Part shown: positions 1 through 7,960 of the stretch, in pieces | How the letters are laid out: each line of letters opens with the position of its first letter | Numbering within the stretch: the stretch's first letter is position 1 | NCBI GenBank assembly: GCA_021798375.1 | Contig: JAJZHU010000007.1 | Coordinates: 1-22,429 of the forward strand | Source: Pseudomonadota bacterium | GTDB lineage: Bacteria > Pseudomonadota > Alphaproteobacteria > Acetobacterales > Acetobacteraceae | DNA length: 22,429 bases | Direction of reading: 5' to 3' | Notes under the pieces: model-generated | Told to the model about the DNA's origin: nothing | Databases searched by the model: none | Seen by the model: only the letters and a program-made list of their open reading frames with translations | Program-made: the position numbers and the translations under genes

Positions 1-1182
1 CAAAATCGGTAGTAATATCAAGTTGGTAAAAATCAGCAACGCCACACCGATGCTCGCGGTAATCGCCAAATCCTGAATCGCCTGAATCTGAATCACCAAC
101 AGCACCGCAAAGCCAACGGCATCGGCCAGCAAGGCTGTAAAGCCCGCCATAAACAACCGGCGGAACGTGTAGCGCGCCGCCACCAAGCGGTGCGTGCCGC
201 GCCCGATATCCTGGGTGATGCCGTTCATTTTTTGCGCACCATGGCTCATGCCAATGGCGAACACCAAAAACGGCACCAGAATTGAATAAGGGTCGAGATC
301 AAGGCCCATCGTCGGCAGAATGCCCAACAACCAGACCACCGCGACAATCGAACACAACATCACCATCGCAGTGCTGCGCACGCAGCGCGTGAACCAATAG
401 AGCAAAACCGAACAAATGCCGACCGCCACCACGAAGAACATCAGCACTTTGCGCATGCCGATGATGAGATCCCCCATCAACATCGCAAAACCGACGATAT
501 GAATGCCAATCTTTGCCGATTGATATTTGGCGCGCAGTTGATTCATCCGCAGCGCGAACGCGCGATAATCCAATTTCTGGCCCGTATCCGGGTTGGTTTC
601 AATCAACGGCACCAAAACAATGCTGGATTTCAAATTTGACGCCACCAGCAAACCAATTTCACCCGATCGTTCAACATTGCGGCGCACCGCCTGGAGAGAA
701 CTGGGCGAGCCATCGTAACTTTCATCGATCACCGGACCGCCATCGAGGCCATCTTCTGTCACCCCAGTCCAACGGGTGGCAGGTGTCCACAATGACTTCA
801 TATAGGGGCGATCAACATTCGGCATCAAGAAAACCTCGTCATTGATCTTGCGAAGAACGTTGAGATAGTCCTTGTCGTAGATTGTGCCGTCTTTGTTCTC
901 GACCGCGATGCGCACAACATTGCTAAGCGCCGACAGCTCTTCTTTATGAGCGAGATAATTGACAATAAAGGGCTGGTGCGTGGGAATCACTTTTTCATAG
1001 CTGGCGACCAATTTCAGCTTTGTGGCCTGGAAGCCAAGAAACAGCGTCAACGCCAAACAGACCAGCACAATGATCACACGATTGTTGAACAACAACCGTT
1101 CTGCCCATATACCTGACTTACGATCAAAATCCTTATAGTCCCGGATGACCGGATGTTCTTCGAGGGGGCTGCCGTGGCTCAC
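1..1182 (-). CDS. RND/MMPL-family (HAE3-like) transporter, N-terminal part, cut by the left edge
   Basis: I translated 394 residues, open to base 1. A short cytoplasmic start is followed by a membrane segment at about residues 35-52 and a roughly 190-residue extracytoplasmic domain. Five close membrane segments follow, at about 246-264, 270-290, 299-316, 346-364 and 373-394. One long periplasmic loop after TM1 and then a membrane bundle is the half-repeat layout of RND/MMPL transporters. The C-terminal half is outside the window. The GTG start at 1182 overlaps the stop of the upstream YCF48-like gene by 4 bases (GTGA), so translation is probably coupled. Family knowledge: such pumps export hydrophobic compounds or lipids, often with DUF1302, DUF1329 and YCF48-like partners. 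Substrate is unknown; linkage to the phenol flavocytochrome suggests a hydrophobic aromatic, which is inference. No periplasmic adaptor gene is visible. Confidence 0.85.
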   Translation of the reverse strand, partial: MSHGSPLEEHPVIRDYKDFDRKSGIWAERLLFNNRVIIVLVCLALTLFLGFQATKLKLVASYEKVIPTHQPFIVNYLAHKEELSALSNVVRIAVENKDGTIYDKDYLNVLRKINDEVFLMPNVDRPYMKSLWTPATRWTGVTEDGLDGGPVIDESYDGSPSSLQAVRRNVERSGEIGLLVASNLKSSIVLVPLIETNPDTGQKLDYRAFALRMNQLRAKYQSAKIGIHIVGFAMLMGDLIIGMRKVLMFFVVAVGICSVLLYWFTRCVRSTAMVMLCSIVAVVWLLGILPTMGLDLDPYSILVPFLVFAIGMSHGAQKMNGITQDIGRGTHRLVAARYTFRRLFMAGFTALLADAVGFAVLLVIQIQAIQDLAITASIGVALLIFTNLILLPIL

Positions 1183-2291
1183 TTCGATGTTTCCTGAGCG
1201 TTAGAGGGCAATTTGAATCGAATGTTGCCATGGCTGGTGCTTAGAACGAGCAGACCTGGCACAACTTCCACCACGCCAGACAGGCTTGCGGATTCGGGAT
1301 GGGGTATCGACTGAAACGTCTTGCCGCCATCCGAACTGCGCCAAATACCGCCGGTTTCATCGACCAGAAGCAAAGACCCATCAGACAAGCGCGTGCCGCC
1401 TGTCAGAGTCGCCTTCGGCATGACGATGTGGTCCCAATTGATCCCGCCATCATCGGTCCGATAGACCGCCCCGCGCAGACCATAAACGACAACGGCCCCT
1501 TGCGGCGATGATACCACGCCGAAATAGGTCCCCTTGCCGGGATTGGCGACACGATGAAAGCTCATGGCTCCATCGGTTGATTTATAGACCCCGCCCAACT
1601 CGCCGGCTATGTAAAATCCATCAGGCGCCGCATTGATCGCATAAAGATTATATTCATCAGGATCATCTGTCTGATTCATAAAGGAATGCCAGCTTTTGCC
1701 GCCATCTGCAGTACGAAAGGCAAGACCATAAGCACCGATCACAAAACCGTGCTGGTCATCAAAGAAATAAACATCGAAAAGCGGCTTGTCGGGACCATCT
1801 TTGACCAAACGAACGGCATCTTGCAGTCTATGTTGCGCCTTCGGGTCAGTCGGATTTTTCGCAAGATCAGCCTCGGCCTCGGATTTTTCAATCGCGGCCG
1901 CCTGCCAGCCATCAAGTTGCTTCGTCCAGGTCTCGCCGCCATCGTGGGTCACCAATATAACGCCGCCGTTCCCTACCACCCAGCCATTTTCGGGTGAGGG
2001 GAAATACGCTTCTGTCAGGGTGACCCGCACCGGCGCAATAACTTGACGCCAGGATTTGCCTTGATCATCCGACAGTAAAATCGTGCCACGTTCACCAACC
2101 GAGATAAGGCGCGTCCCCGCCTTTACCACACGCAAAGCCATCAAATGTTCGCTTAGCGGTGACAACATCGACGGATTAAGAAGAGGATCGTCGGAATGCT
2201 CCGCCCAAGCCGGCGTACCCCCGGTAATCAACATCAGGACGACGCCCGCTCCACAGCATAATTTGGCGAAAAACGTCACGCCACTCTCCAT
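1179..2291 (-). CDS. YCF48/HCF136-like secreted beta-propeller protein
   Basis: The 370-residue product starts with a signal peptide ending near residue 30 (TPAWA). It then carries about six BNR/Asp-box-like blades of the type TxDGGxxW, for example SDDQGKSW near 74-81, THDGGETW near 115-122, and later TADGGKSW, STDGAMSF, TDDGGINW and SSDGGKTF. A helical insertion lies at about 127-175. The best-known relative is the photosystem II assembly factor Ycf48. In non-photosynthetic proteobacteria, relatives are found beside RND transporters, where the role is unknown. The ATG at 2291 has no clear ribosome site. A GTG at 2279 (residue 5) has GGAG six bases upstream and leaves an intact signal peptide, so it may be the true start. 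It overlaps the RND gene by 4 bases and follows the DUF1329 gene by 80 bases containing a hairpin. Confidence 0.85.
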   Translation of the reverse strand: MESGVTFFAKLCCGAGVVLMLITGGTPAWAEHSDDPLLNPSMLSPLSEHLMALRVVKAGTRLISVGERGTILLSDDQGKSWRQVIAPVRVTLTEAYFPSPENGWVVGNGGVILVTHDGGETWTKQLDGWQAAAIEKSEAEADLAKNPTDPKAQHRLQDAVRLVKDGPDKPLFDVYFFDDQHGFVIGAYGLAFRTADGGKSWHSFMNQTDDPDEYNLYAINAAPDGFYIAGELGGVYKSTDGAMSFHRVANPGKGTYFGVVSSPQGAVVVYGLRGAVYRTDDGGINWDHIVMPKATLTGGTRLSDGSLLLVDETGGIWRSSDGGKTFQSIPHPESASLSGVVEVVPGLLVLSTSHGNIRFKLPSNAQETSK

Positions 2292-2326
2292 TCAACATAA
2301 AACAGAAGGCAAGAATCCTTCCACGC

Positions 2327-2358
2327 AAAAGGAAGCGGTACAAAATTGCACCGCTTCC
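2327..2358 (-). terminator. Hairpin with T-run between the DUF1329 and YCF48-like genes (terminator or attenuator)
   Basis: A 9-bp perfect stem (GGAAGCGGT pairing with ACCGCTTCC) at 2331-2358 begins 13 bases past the DUF1329 stop. In the minus-strand transcript it is followed by TTTT at 2330-2327. The short T-run suggests partial termination, so the YCF48-RND genes would be expressed at a lower level than the two upstream genes. An mRNA-stabilising 3' hairpin is an alternative. Confidence 0.6.
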
Positions 2359-2371
2359 CGCGGGGAAGAAA

Positions 2372-3724
2372 TTAGTTAACGCCTTCCGACGCCAATGCAT
2401 CGCTCGAGAAGAAGGATTCAGGACGACGCGGCATATCTTTATACCAACCACCGTTCATGAACTCGACGCAGCTGTAAGTATCTGCCTGGAGGTTATAAAT
2501 TATGGTGGAATCCCAGAAAGTATAGCCTTTATAAGAGACATCGAGCGGCATCATATGCGATGTACGCCACAACTTACCACTGGCGTCGTAACCTTCCGAC
2601 ATCGCAATTGCATAGCTATCTTCATCAAAATAGAACACGCGCCGTGGCTGCACATGACGTTCGCCAGACTTAAGCGTCGCTTCCACCACCCACACGCGAT
2701 GCAATTCCCAACGCACTTTATCCATATTGAGGTGATGCGCAATCATCGCGTCTTTTACCGGCACCTGGAAAAATCCGTTCTCGTTGTAGGGAATATACAT
2801 TTCCTTCTTGCCGATGAGCTTCCAATCATAACGATTCGGCGCGCCCCAGAAGCCGAAAACCTCATCAAAGTAGTTGGCGCCCGAAGATTCAAAATCGGGC
2901 GTGTCGTAACCCACCGTCGGCGCACGGCGCACACGGCGTTGGCCCACCAGATATTGCCACGCCTGGCGGGGCGTATCCGGACTGATGCTATCGTGAATCA
3001 GCAGCTCCTCGCCGGCCTTGAAAGCGGGGCCGGTATCAAACAAACGACCATAATAATAGTCGCCGTTCCAAGTGGCGGCAGAGCCTTCCTGATAATAATA
3101 AGGATGCTGCCGATTATCGATCGCCGCCACGGTCATGGTTATCGAACCATCCGAATTACCGGTCCAATTGTCCATTGAATATTGATTCGAAACCGCAGTC
3201 AAACGCAGCGTATGATCCCAATAAAGTTCCAAACCATTGGTTGGAATCGGGAACGGCGTGCCGCCATAAACGCCCGACACCGACTGACCATTGTCAATAA
3301 GCTGGCCATTGGCCGCGTTTTTCAGATCATTGTCGTAAACCCACTGCGGTGCCGCGAAGGTGCGATGCGTGGGATAGACCGTGAGGTGATAATCAGGATA
3401 TTTGGCAATCAACGCCTGCTCGCCTGGGCTGACCTTATCGGCATATTGGGCGATATTTTTCTGATCGATGATCAAAATCGGCTTTTCATTGGGAAACTGG
3501 TCGGACGGCAACCCTTGCCCATCGGGGGTTTTTACCAATTCAGTCGTCAGCCCCCCCGTCCAGGCCGGAATCGTCCCTTCTTTGTTGCCGGCCCGAATGG
3601 CGCCAAATGGCGTCAGCTCATTGCTCAGCTTGGCCAGTTCGTCCGGGGTCACGCCGGCTTTCGCCGCCCCCACCGAAAGCAGCACCACCGATGCCACCGC
3701 ACTGCGAATCCATACGTTAGTCAT
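2372..3724 (-). CDS. DUF1329 family secreted protein
   Basis: The 450-residue product has a signal peptide of about 23 residues (cleavage after AKA). The mature part opens with VTPDELAKL and the TPxGAIRAGNKEGTIPAW pattern typical of DUF1329 proteins. It continues with the many aromatic residues of this family and a C-terminal part rich in short beta strands. The ATG at 3724 is preceded by GGGAG eight bases upstream. Family knowledge: DUF1329 proteins are periplasmic or outer-membrane associated, have been compared to the LolA/LolB lipoprotein-carrier fold, and nearly always sit next to a DUF1302 gene, as here (30 bases apart). The biochemical role is not established. Carrying a hydrophobic ligand between the barrel and the inner-membrane pump is my inference. 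Family assignment is firm; function is not. Confidence 0.88.
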   Translation of the reverse strand: MTNVWIRSAVASVVLLSVGAAKAGVTPDELAKLSNELTPFGAIRAGNKEGTIPAWTGGLTTELVKTPDGQGLPSDQFPNEKPILIIDQKNIAQYADKVSPGEQALIAKYPDYHLTVYPTHRTFAAPQWVYDNDLKNAANGQLIDNGQSVSGVYGGTPFPIPTNGLELYWDHTLRLTAVSNQYSMDNWTGNSDGSITMTVAAIDNRQHPYYYQEGSAATWNGDYYYGRLFDTGPAFKAGEELLIHDSISPDTPRQAWQYLVGQRRVRRAPTVGYDTPDFESSGANYFDEVFGFWGAPNRYDWKLIGKKEMYIPYNENGFFQVPVKDAMIAHHLNMDKVRWELHRVWVVEATLKSGERHVQPRRVFYFDEDSYAIAMSEGYDASGKLWRTSHMMPLDVSYKGYTFWDSTIIYNLQADTYSCVEFMNGGWYKDMPRRPESFFSSDALASEGVN

Positions 3725-3754
3725 ATAAAATCTCCCACCTATTTGCTTATTATT

Positions 3755-5542
3755 TTAGAAAGCGCGTGTTAATGAGAACGACAAGAAGTCGCGATCATAC
3801 AAATCCTGGCCATAGGAAGAATAACGCGCCGCGCCTCCTGCGGTAAACTGAGCCTTCGGCCCCAAATAGGAGGTGTAGTTCAAAGCCGCGTGCCACACTT
3901 CGTTATAGACCGCCGTCACACCAAGGCTCAAATCAGCCGTTCCACCCGGATCAAAGTTCCCGATATTGGGACCAATCGCCGAACGACCAAACAGACCAAG
4001 ACCAAGCCCGATCGGGGTGGTGACATCAACATTTGGTATAACCTGGAAGAAAGACGGCTCGAACGTTCCACGGAACGCCGCCGCGGCGTTCGTGCTGGTG
4101 GGATTGAGCGACAACCGATCCATCACCATACCGCCCGGGCTGGCCACCTGAGCCATGGAATTTTTGTTGATAATATTCAACAGATCGTTGAAGCCAATTT
4201 CACCAATGACGGCAGCACCACCCCAAATCTGATTCCCGGGCATCAAACCGATCGCAGAAACGTTGGCGTGGAATGTATCGCCGCGAAGATATTGGGTATT
4301 GTTGGTGTTATTGCTTGCGCCATTGGCAAACACCGCTCCGCCATTGCCACCGGCCGAATCCGAAGTATTCAACGATTGATTGTGACGGACCGATACTTCG
4401 CCTGAAACATTGGTCTCGCCGACCGCGGTCGCAAAGCTGGCGCCAACGGTTTGCACCGATTGGTTATAGACCCAATCGTAGGAACCGACGTTTACGCCAT
4501 TAGCACCATCGGCAAATGTCTGCAGAACAGGGGGACCGTTGCGAAGGTTGAAATAGACAGCCGCGGGATCTTTTTCATGGTAATTGGCGCCATAAAAACC
4601 AAGTTCCCAGTTGTCCGACACATGCACGCGCACTTCGGCGCCAAACTGCCCCTGATTGCTCGGCATCTGGTCATGTCCGTGATACAGGAATGCCCCCGAA
4701 TAATTGGTGCTTGGCAGACTGCCCGGCACCCACACGGATTCGTTGCCGGGACCAACGATATTCGCCGTGCTAAAATAGCTGCCAACACCCGGCAGGTAAT
4801 CAGGCCGATATTCAAACTGATAATAAGCACCAATCAAGACGCCATGACCGGCCTCATAAGATAGCGCGACCTGACCGACCGGCATCATGATTTCTTTAAA
4901 GGTCGAGTTGGGAACCGATTCGGCCTTGATCACATCAACCGGGCCTTGCGCTTCGGCAATGCCGTTCGCACCCATAAACAGGGTTTCGCCATAAAGCTGC
5001 GCGAACCGGCCAACGCGCACATCCAGCGACTGACCGCCTGGCAAACTGAATTTATGGAACGCCAAAGCATCCATCAGCATGATGTCTTCGCCGTTGGTAT
5101 TCTGGGTGCCAATGGGAAATTCGTTGGCGCCCCGGGTGATATTGTTGGTTGCGATGATAGAATTATTGGCTGTCTTATTGAAATAAGCCGCGTCATACCA
5201 GGCTGCCGCCGATACCCGGACGCCCGTGTTGTCCTGATAAACCGCGTCGAATTCAGACAAAAGATCAAAGCGATTGGAAATCAAGTTGCCGGCTTTGAAA
5301 TTCAAATCGCCCTGAGACAGGTTACTGTTCCCCGGCTGAGCAATTTGCGCAACTGTGCTGTTCGGGTTCAACAGGCGAACGGCATCGGAATATTTAAACG
5401 TATTGTTCCAGCTAACCGCCCAATCGCCATTCCCGACGTCGATATTGGCTGCCTGAGCATGGCTTGCCGCTACCAGCACACCAACGGCGACGCCAGAGCA
5501 CAAAAGTGCCTTGTGCGCACGAGATAGTCCTATTTTCTTCAT
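3755..5542 (-). CDS. DUF1302 family outer-membrane beta-barrel protein
   Basis: The 595-residue product has a clear signal peptide (MKKIGLSRAHK..., cleavage near residue 32 after AQA). It then shows the DUF1302 opening, with WAVSWNNTFKYSDAVRLL followed by a long run of alternating amphipathic strands and Gly/Asn-rich loops. The last residues are SLTRAF. A C-terminal Phe preceded by alternating hydrophobic residues is the recognition signal for BAM-assembled barrels. The ATG at 5542 has GGGAG seven bases upstream. It is the first gene of the leftward envelope operon and is followed 30 bases later by its usual DUF1329 partner. Uptake or export of hydrophobic aromatic substrate through the outer membrane is a likely role but is inferred from linkage to the flavocytochrome genes. 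Confidence 0.88.
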   Translation of the reverse strand: MKKIGLSRAHKALLCSGVAVGVLVAASHAQAANIDVGNGDWAVSWNNTFKYSDAVRLLNPNSTVAQIAQPGNSNLSQGDLNFKAGNLISNRFDLLSEFDAVYQDNTGVRVSAAAWYDAAYFNKTANNSIIATNNITRGANEFPIGTQNTNGEDIMLMDALAFHKFSLPGGQSLDVRVGRFAQLYGETLFMGANGIAEAQGPVDVIKAESVPNSTFKEIMMPVGQVALSYEAGHGVLIGAYYQFEYRPDYLPGVGSYFSTANIVGPGNESVWVPGSLPSTNYSGAFLYHGHDQMPSNQGQFGAEVRVHVSDNWELGFYGANYHEKDPAAVYFNLRNGPPVLQTFADGANGVNVGSYDWVYNQSVQTVGASFATAVGETNVSGEVSVRHNQSLNTSDSAGGNGGAVFANGASNNTNNTQYLRGDTFHANVSAIGLMPGNQIWGGAAVIGEIGFNDLLNIINKNSMAQVASPGGMVMDRLSLNPTSTNAAAAFRGTFEPSFFQVIPNVDVTTPIGLGLGLFGRSAIGPNIGNFDPGGTADLSLGVTAVYNEVWHAALNYTSYLGPKAQFTAGGAARYSSYGQDLYDRDFLSFSLTRAF

Positions 5543-5648
5543 CGTTTTCTCCCATATTTTGAAGGCGATTGAATGCCGAAGTCACTCAACGCCGCTCATT
5601 AACATTACAATTTTTAAATAATCACGATTCCCAACATTGGCAACAGTC

Positions 5649-5677
5649 ATTCTAACGGGCAAATCTCTTTTTGTTCA
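5649..5677 (-). promoter_or_regulatory. Candidate sigma-70 promoter of the DUF1302 operon
   Basis: On the minus strand, TGAACA (5677-5672, 4 of 6 to the -35 consensus) and TAGAAT (5654-5649, 5 of 6 to the -10 consensus) are 17 bases apart. The predicted start of transcription is near 5642, about 100 bases before the DUF1302 start codon. The 21-bp repeats lie about 73-120 bases upstream of it, a position suited to an activator. Prediction by eye only. Confidence 0.4.
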
Positions 5678-5688
5678 GAGAATGGCGA

Positions 5689-5703
5689 TTATGCAACACA
5701 TAA
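5689..5703. promoter_or_regulatory. Inverted repeat TTATG-N5-CATAA upstream of the DUF1302 promoter
   Basis: This is a perfect 5-bp inverted repeat with a 5-base centre, lying between the 21-bp direct repeats and the candidate -35 box. It could be a second protein-binding site or a DNA-bending AT-rich element. Short inverted repeats arise by chance, so support is weak. Confidence 0.3.
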
Positions 5704-5713
5704 CTCGACCGGG

Positions 5714-5769
5714 TATCTGGACTATTCAGCCGCTTATCTGGACTATCCGGCCACAGATCTGGATGGCTT
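5714..5769. repeat. Three direct repeats with an exact 21-bp period, probable AraC-type operator array
   Basis: The core ATCTGGA occurs at 5715-5721, 5736-5742 and 5757-5763, each start exactly 21 bp after the last. The first two units are longer matches: TATCTGGACTATTC at 5714-5727 and TATCTGGACTATCC at 5735-5748. 21 bp is two helical turns, so all copies face the same side of the DNA. AraC-family proteins commonly bind direct repeats at 21-bp spacing (araI1/araI2 is the known example). An AraC/FeaR-type regulator is encoded at 9030-10007. The array lies 37 bases upstream of the candidate -35 box of the DUF1302 operon. Binding by that regulator is inference. Confidence 0.65.
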
Positions 5770-6234
5770 CACAATCACGCTATCTCTTTACAGCCCCAAT
5801 CGCGCCGACAAATTGCATCAACGCGCTGATATAAAACGATTTTTTTATCGTCGCAATTTGCGATTATTCAGGCAGATCTAAAGTATTAGGCATTATATCC
5901 TGCATCACTTCGGATCCGGCGCTATATTTCCTGGAAACTACGCGGATTTAATCATCCCACGGCCAGCACAAACCTTCATGGTTCGCTAATCATTACAAAA
6001 TCTTTCCCTCATACAGTGAGTTTATATGTGTTGCGTGAAAGTGGTCATTCGGGCGCATGCGGCACCAGTCCGGTTTGCTTAACAAATATTATCGGTCCGC
6101 CAGCGGTCGTCGGCATGTTCACCGATCGCTTACTGCCGTCTCGTTTCACGAACAGATCAACCTGCGGCAATTCCTCATCCAGCAGATCATCCAATCACAC
6201 ACTCGATCGTAATCACTTCTCAAATCGGGCGGTC

Positions 6235-6255
6235 GGCGGCCCCTCAGAGGCCGCC
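6235..6255 (-). terminator. GC-rich hairpin downstream of the flavoprotein gene
   Basis: GGCGGCC (6235-6241) pairs with GGCCGCC (6249-6255) around a 7-base loop, about 130 bases past the flavoprotein stop on the minus strand. No T-run follows, so it is not a classic intrinsic terminator. It may protect the 3' end of the mRNA or act with Rho. It would separate the pchC-pchF unit from the DUF1302 unit. Confidence 0.4.
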
Positions 6256-6384
6256 CCCTTCAATCGCCAGAAACTCACCAAACACGGCAAGTTTCACAAT
6301 CAACATTTATGCTAGAATGAAATCGAACCCGTCTCTACGTGATGCCAGCGACAAAACAGATTAACCGCCAGCATCCTCGTCCAA

Positions 6385-7935
6385 TCAAAGATAAATGCCG
6401 GATTTCCCCGGCGCCAATATTCCATTCGGATCAAGCGCATGCTTGATGCTCCGCTCGATATCCTGCTTTGTCGATCCATAAAGCGCGGCTGTCTTATCCA
6501 TAAATGCGGTATTCACACGATAAACTGCATAGCCGCGTTTCGCGAATTCACTCAGCAACTTATCGAAACAGGCATATGCCGCGGCTGTCTCTACGGGATC
6601 TTCACGATCGAATAACACATCGACGATATGATGCAGATCGCGCATCCCGACGATGAATTCGGCCACATAATCCAACCCGTGCTCATTCAGAATGCTTTTC
6701 GCCAACTCCATTTGCTTGAGCGTTTCCGCGCCACGCGCTTGCGCCACCGGCGCAAACCACATCGAACCGCCACCCCCACGCCAGCGATATAATCCGAATT
6801 CTTGCAGTGTCATATCGCCACGCATCAAAGCAGCGCGATATTTAAACGGCTGCGTGTCGCCGGCCTCCTCCTCGGTAATAATGAGCCCCTTGCCGGACGC
6901 CTTCACAACATTAGTAATAATATCCCAATTGACGGCAATTTGCTCCTTGGTGCCGTAAAGCGCCGCATATACGTTCCACGCGCCTAACTTTTCGGCCTTG
7001 ATCATGTCGCGCAGCACAGAATCAGGCGTGGCGCCTTTACCGGTGTAATATTTTGTGCGCGGGAACAATGCGGCCGCTTCCCATATCGCACTTGCAAACA
7101 CCATCGCATTGGGAATGATATTGGCCATCCGCAACGGACGCAATGTTTCCACAATATCGTGAATATCGGTCTCGTTTTCATATCGAATACAAAACGGCTT
7201 ATAGGCCGGCGGCGCCGGCATCAGCCAAGTACCCAATTTTGTCACAACACCATAATTGGACTGCGTAAACAAGCCGTCGAGATAAGGGCCATAACCCCAT
7301 TTGAAAACCTGCCAGGCGGTCGTATTCTCGATCGCGCCCATGCCGGTGCGCAAAATCTCGCCGTTGGCCATTACCACTTCCATGCCACACTGCATCATGA
7401 AATGCTCGCCGTACGGCGTATAACCCACCCCGCGATCCAACGTATTGCCCACTGGCCCCGCTATCGCCGACGGTGCCGGACACGACAGCCAAAGCGGGAT
7501 TTTATTGTCTTTCAGATAATCTGTAAGTTGCTGATAAGTAACGCCTGGCTCCAGCAACGCGGTCCCCATCACCGGATCAACATTGATGATCCGATTCATG
7601 CGGTGCAAATCCAATATCACCTGGCCGCGCGACGCCGGAGCAGCGGAACCATAACCAAAATTCCGCCCGGTCGAAATGGTCCAGATAGGCACGCGGTATT
7701 TATTGCAAACTTTCAGGATTTTTTGAACTTCGGCAACTTCGGTCGCAATCAATGCCGCTGACGGATCATGTTTCTCCGTTGGTTCAGCGATCATGATTTT
7801 TGTATATGGCTTCAGCAAGTCCTCACTGATCAAGACGCGGTCCGCCCCGAGAATCGCCGTAAATTCAGCGATGGCAAGATCAAAGTTCGCCTCGGAAATG
7901 CCCGGCGGCAAGGCAAGATATTTGTTGGTCATCAT
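6385..7935 (-). CDS. pchF: 4-cresol dehydrogenase-type flavoprotein subunit (vanillyl-alcohol oxidase family)
   Basis: The 516-residue protein aligns along its whole length, from memory, with the flavoprotein of Pseudomonas 4-cresol dehydrogenase. It has the FAD-binding PCMH domain (about 55-240, with STGRNFGYGSAAP at 88-100) and the VAO-type cap and C-terminal domain. Catalytic residues are conserved: Tyr95, Tyr472 and Arg473 (phenolate binding), Glu379, Glu426, His435, Asp439, and Tyr383 in GLYRWRGGGG. Tyr383 corresponds to the tyrosine that carries FAD covalently in PchF; VAO itself uses a histidine. The enzyme oxidises the benzylic carbon of para-alkylphenols through a quinone methide that takes up water, and passes electrons to a cytochrome c subunit, which is encoded 25 bases upstream. 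AAGGA lies ten bases before the ATG. Substrate could be 4-cresol, 4-ethylphenol, a 4-alkylguaiacol or eugenol; sequence alone does not decide. No aldehyde dehydrogenase gene is in the window. Confidence 0.93.
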   Translation of the reverse strand: MMTNKYLALPPGISEANFDLAIAEFTAILGADRVLISEDLLKPYTKIMIAEPTEKHDPSAALIATEVAEVQKILKVCNKYRVPIWTISTGRNFGYGSAAPASRGQVILDLHRMNRIINVDPVMGTALLEPGVTYQQLTDYLKDNKIPLWLSCPAPSAIAGPVGNTLDRGVGYTPYGEHFMMQCGMEVVMANGEILRTGMGAIENTTAWQVFKWGYGPYLDGLFTQSNYGVVTKLGTWLMPAPPAYKPFCIRYENETDIHDIVETLRPLRMANIIPNAMVFASAIWEAAALFPRTKYYTGKGATPDSVLRDMIKAEKLGAWNVYAALYGTKEQIAVNWDIITNVVKASGKGLIITEEEAGDTQPFKYRAALMRGDMTLQEFGLYRWRGGGGSMWFAPVAQARGAETLKQMELAKSILNEHGLDYVAEFIVGMRDLHHIVDVLFDREDPVETAAAYACFDKLLSEFAKRGYAVYRVNTAFMDKTAALYGSTKQDIERSIKHALDPNGILAPGKSGIYL

Positions 7936-7960
7936 AATACTGGAATCCTTCGCGCGAACA

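Larger units (their letters stand above)
5543..6384. other. 842-bp gene-free region between the flavoprotein gene and the DUF1302 operon
   Basis: No convincing gene is seen. The open frames at 5637-5834 (+) and 6016-6315 (+) have low-complexity, unfamily-like translations and no good ribosome site. The region is more AT-rich than its neighbours. It contains the candidate promoter, the 21-bp repeat array, and two adjacent dyads at 5836-5851 (ACGAT, six T, ATCGT) and 5852-5862 (CGCAA-T-TTGCG). It also holds a GC-rich hairpin at 6235-6255. A small RNA or long leader cannot be excluded. Confidence 0.6.

Noticed and set aside
3182..3772. Long plus-strand frames opposite the DUF1302 and DUF1329 genes
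   Set aside because: They are antisense shadows rich in Arg, His and Ile with no family likeness, while the minus strand encodes clear families with good ribosome sites.
5637..5834. Open frame of 65 residues with a repeated IWTI-like peptide pattern
   Set aside because: The peptide repeat is only the translation of the 21-bp DNA repeats (7 codons per period). There is no ribosome site and no family likeness.
5693..6034. A 10-base word (TATGTGTTGC) present at 6025-6034 and inverted at 5693-5702
   Set aside because: One shared 10-mer is expected by chance in a region of this size, and no longer match surrounds it.
6016..6315. 99-residue plus-strand frame in the gene-free region
   Set aside because: Composition is Ser/Arg/Asn-rich, no ribosome site and no recognisable domain; it also runs through the GC-rich hairpin.
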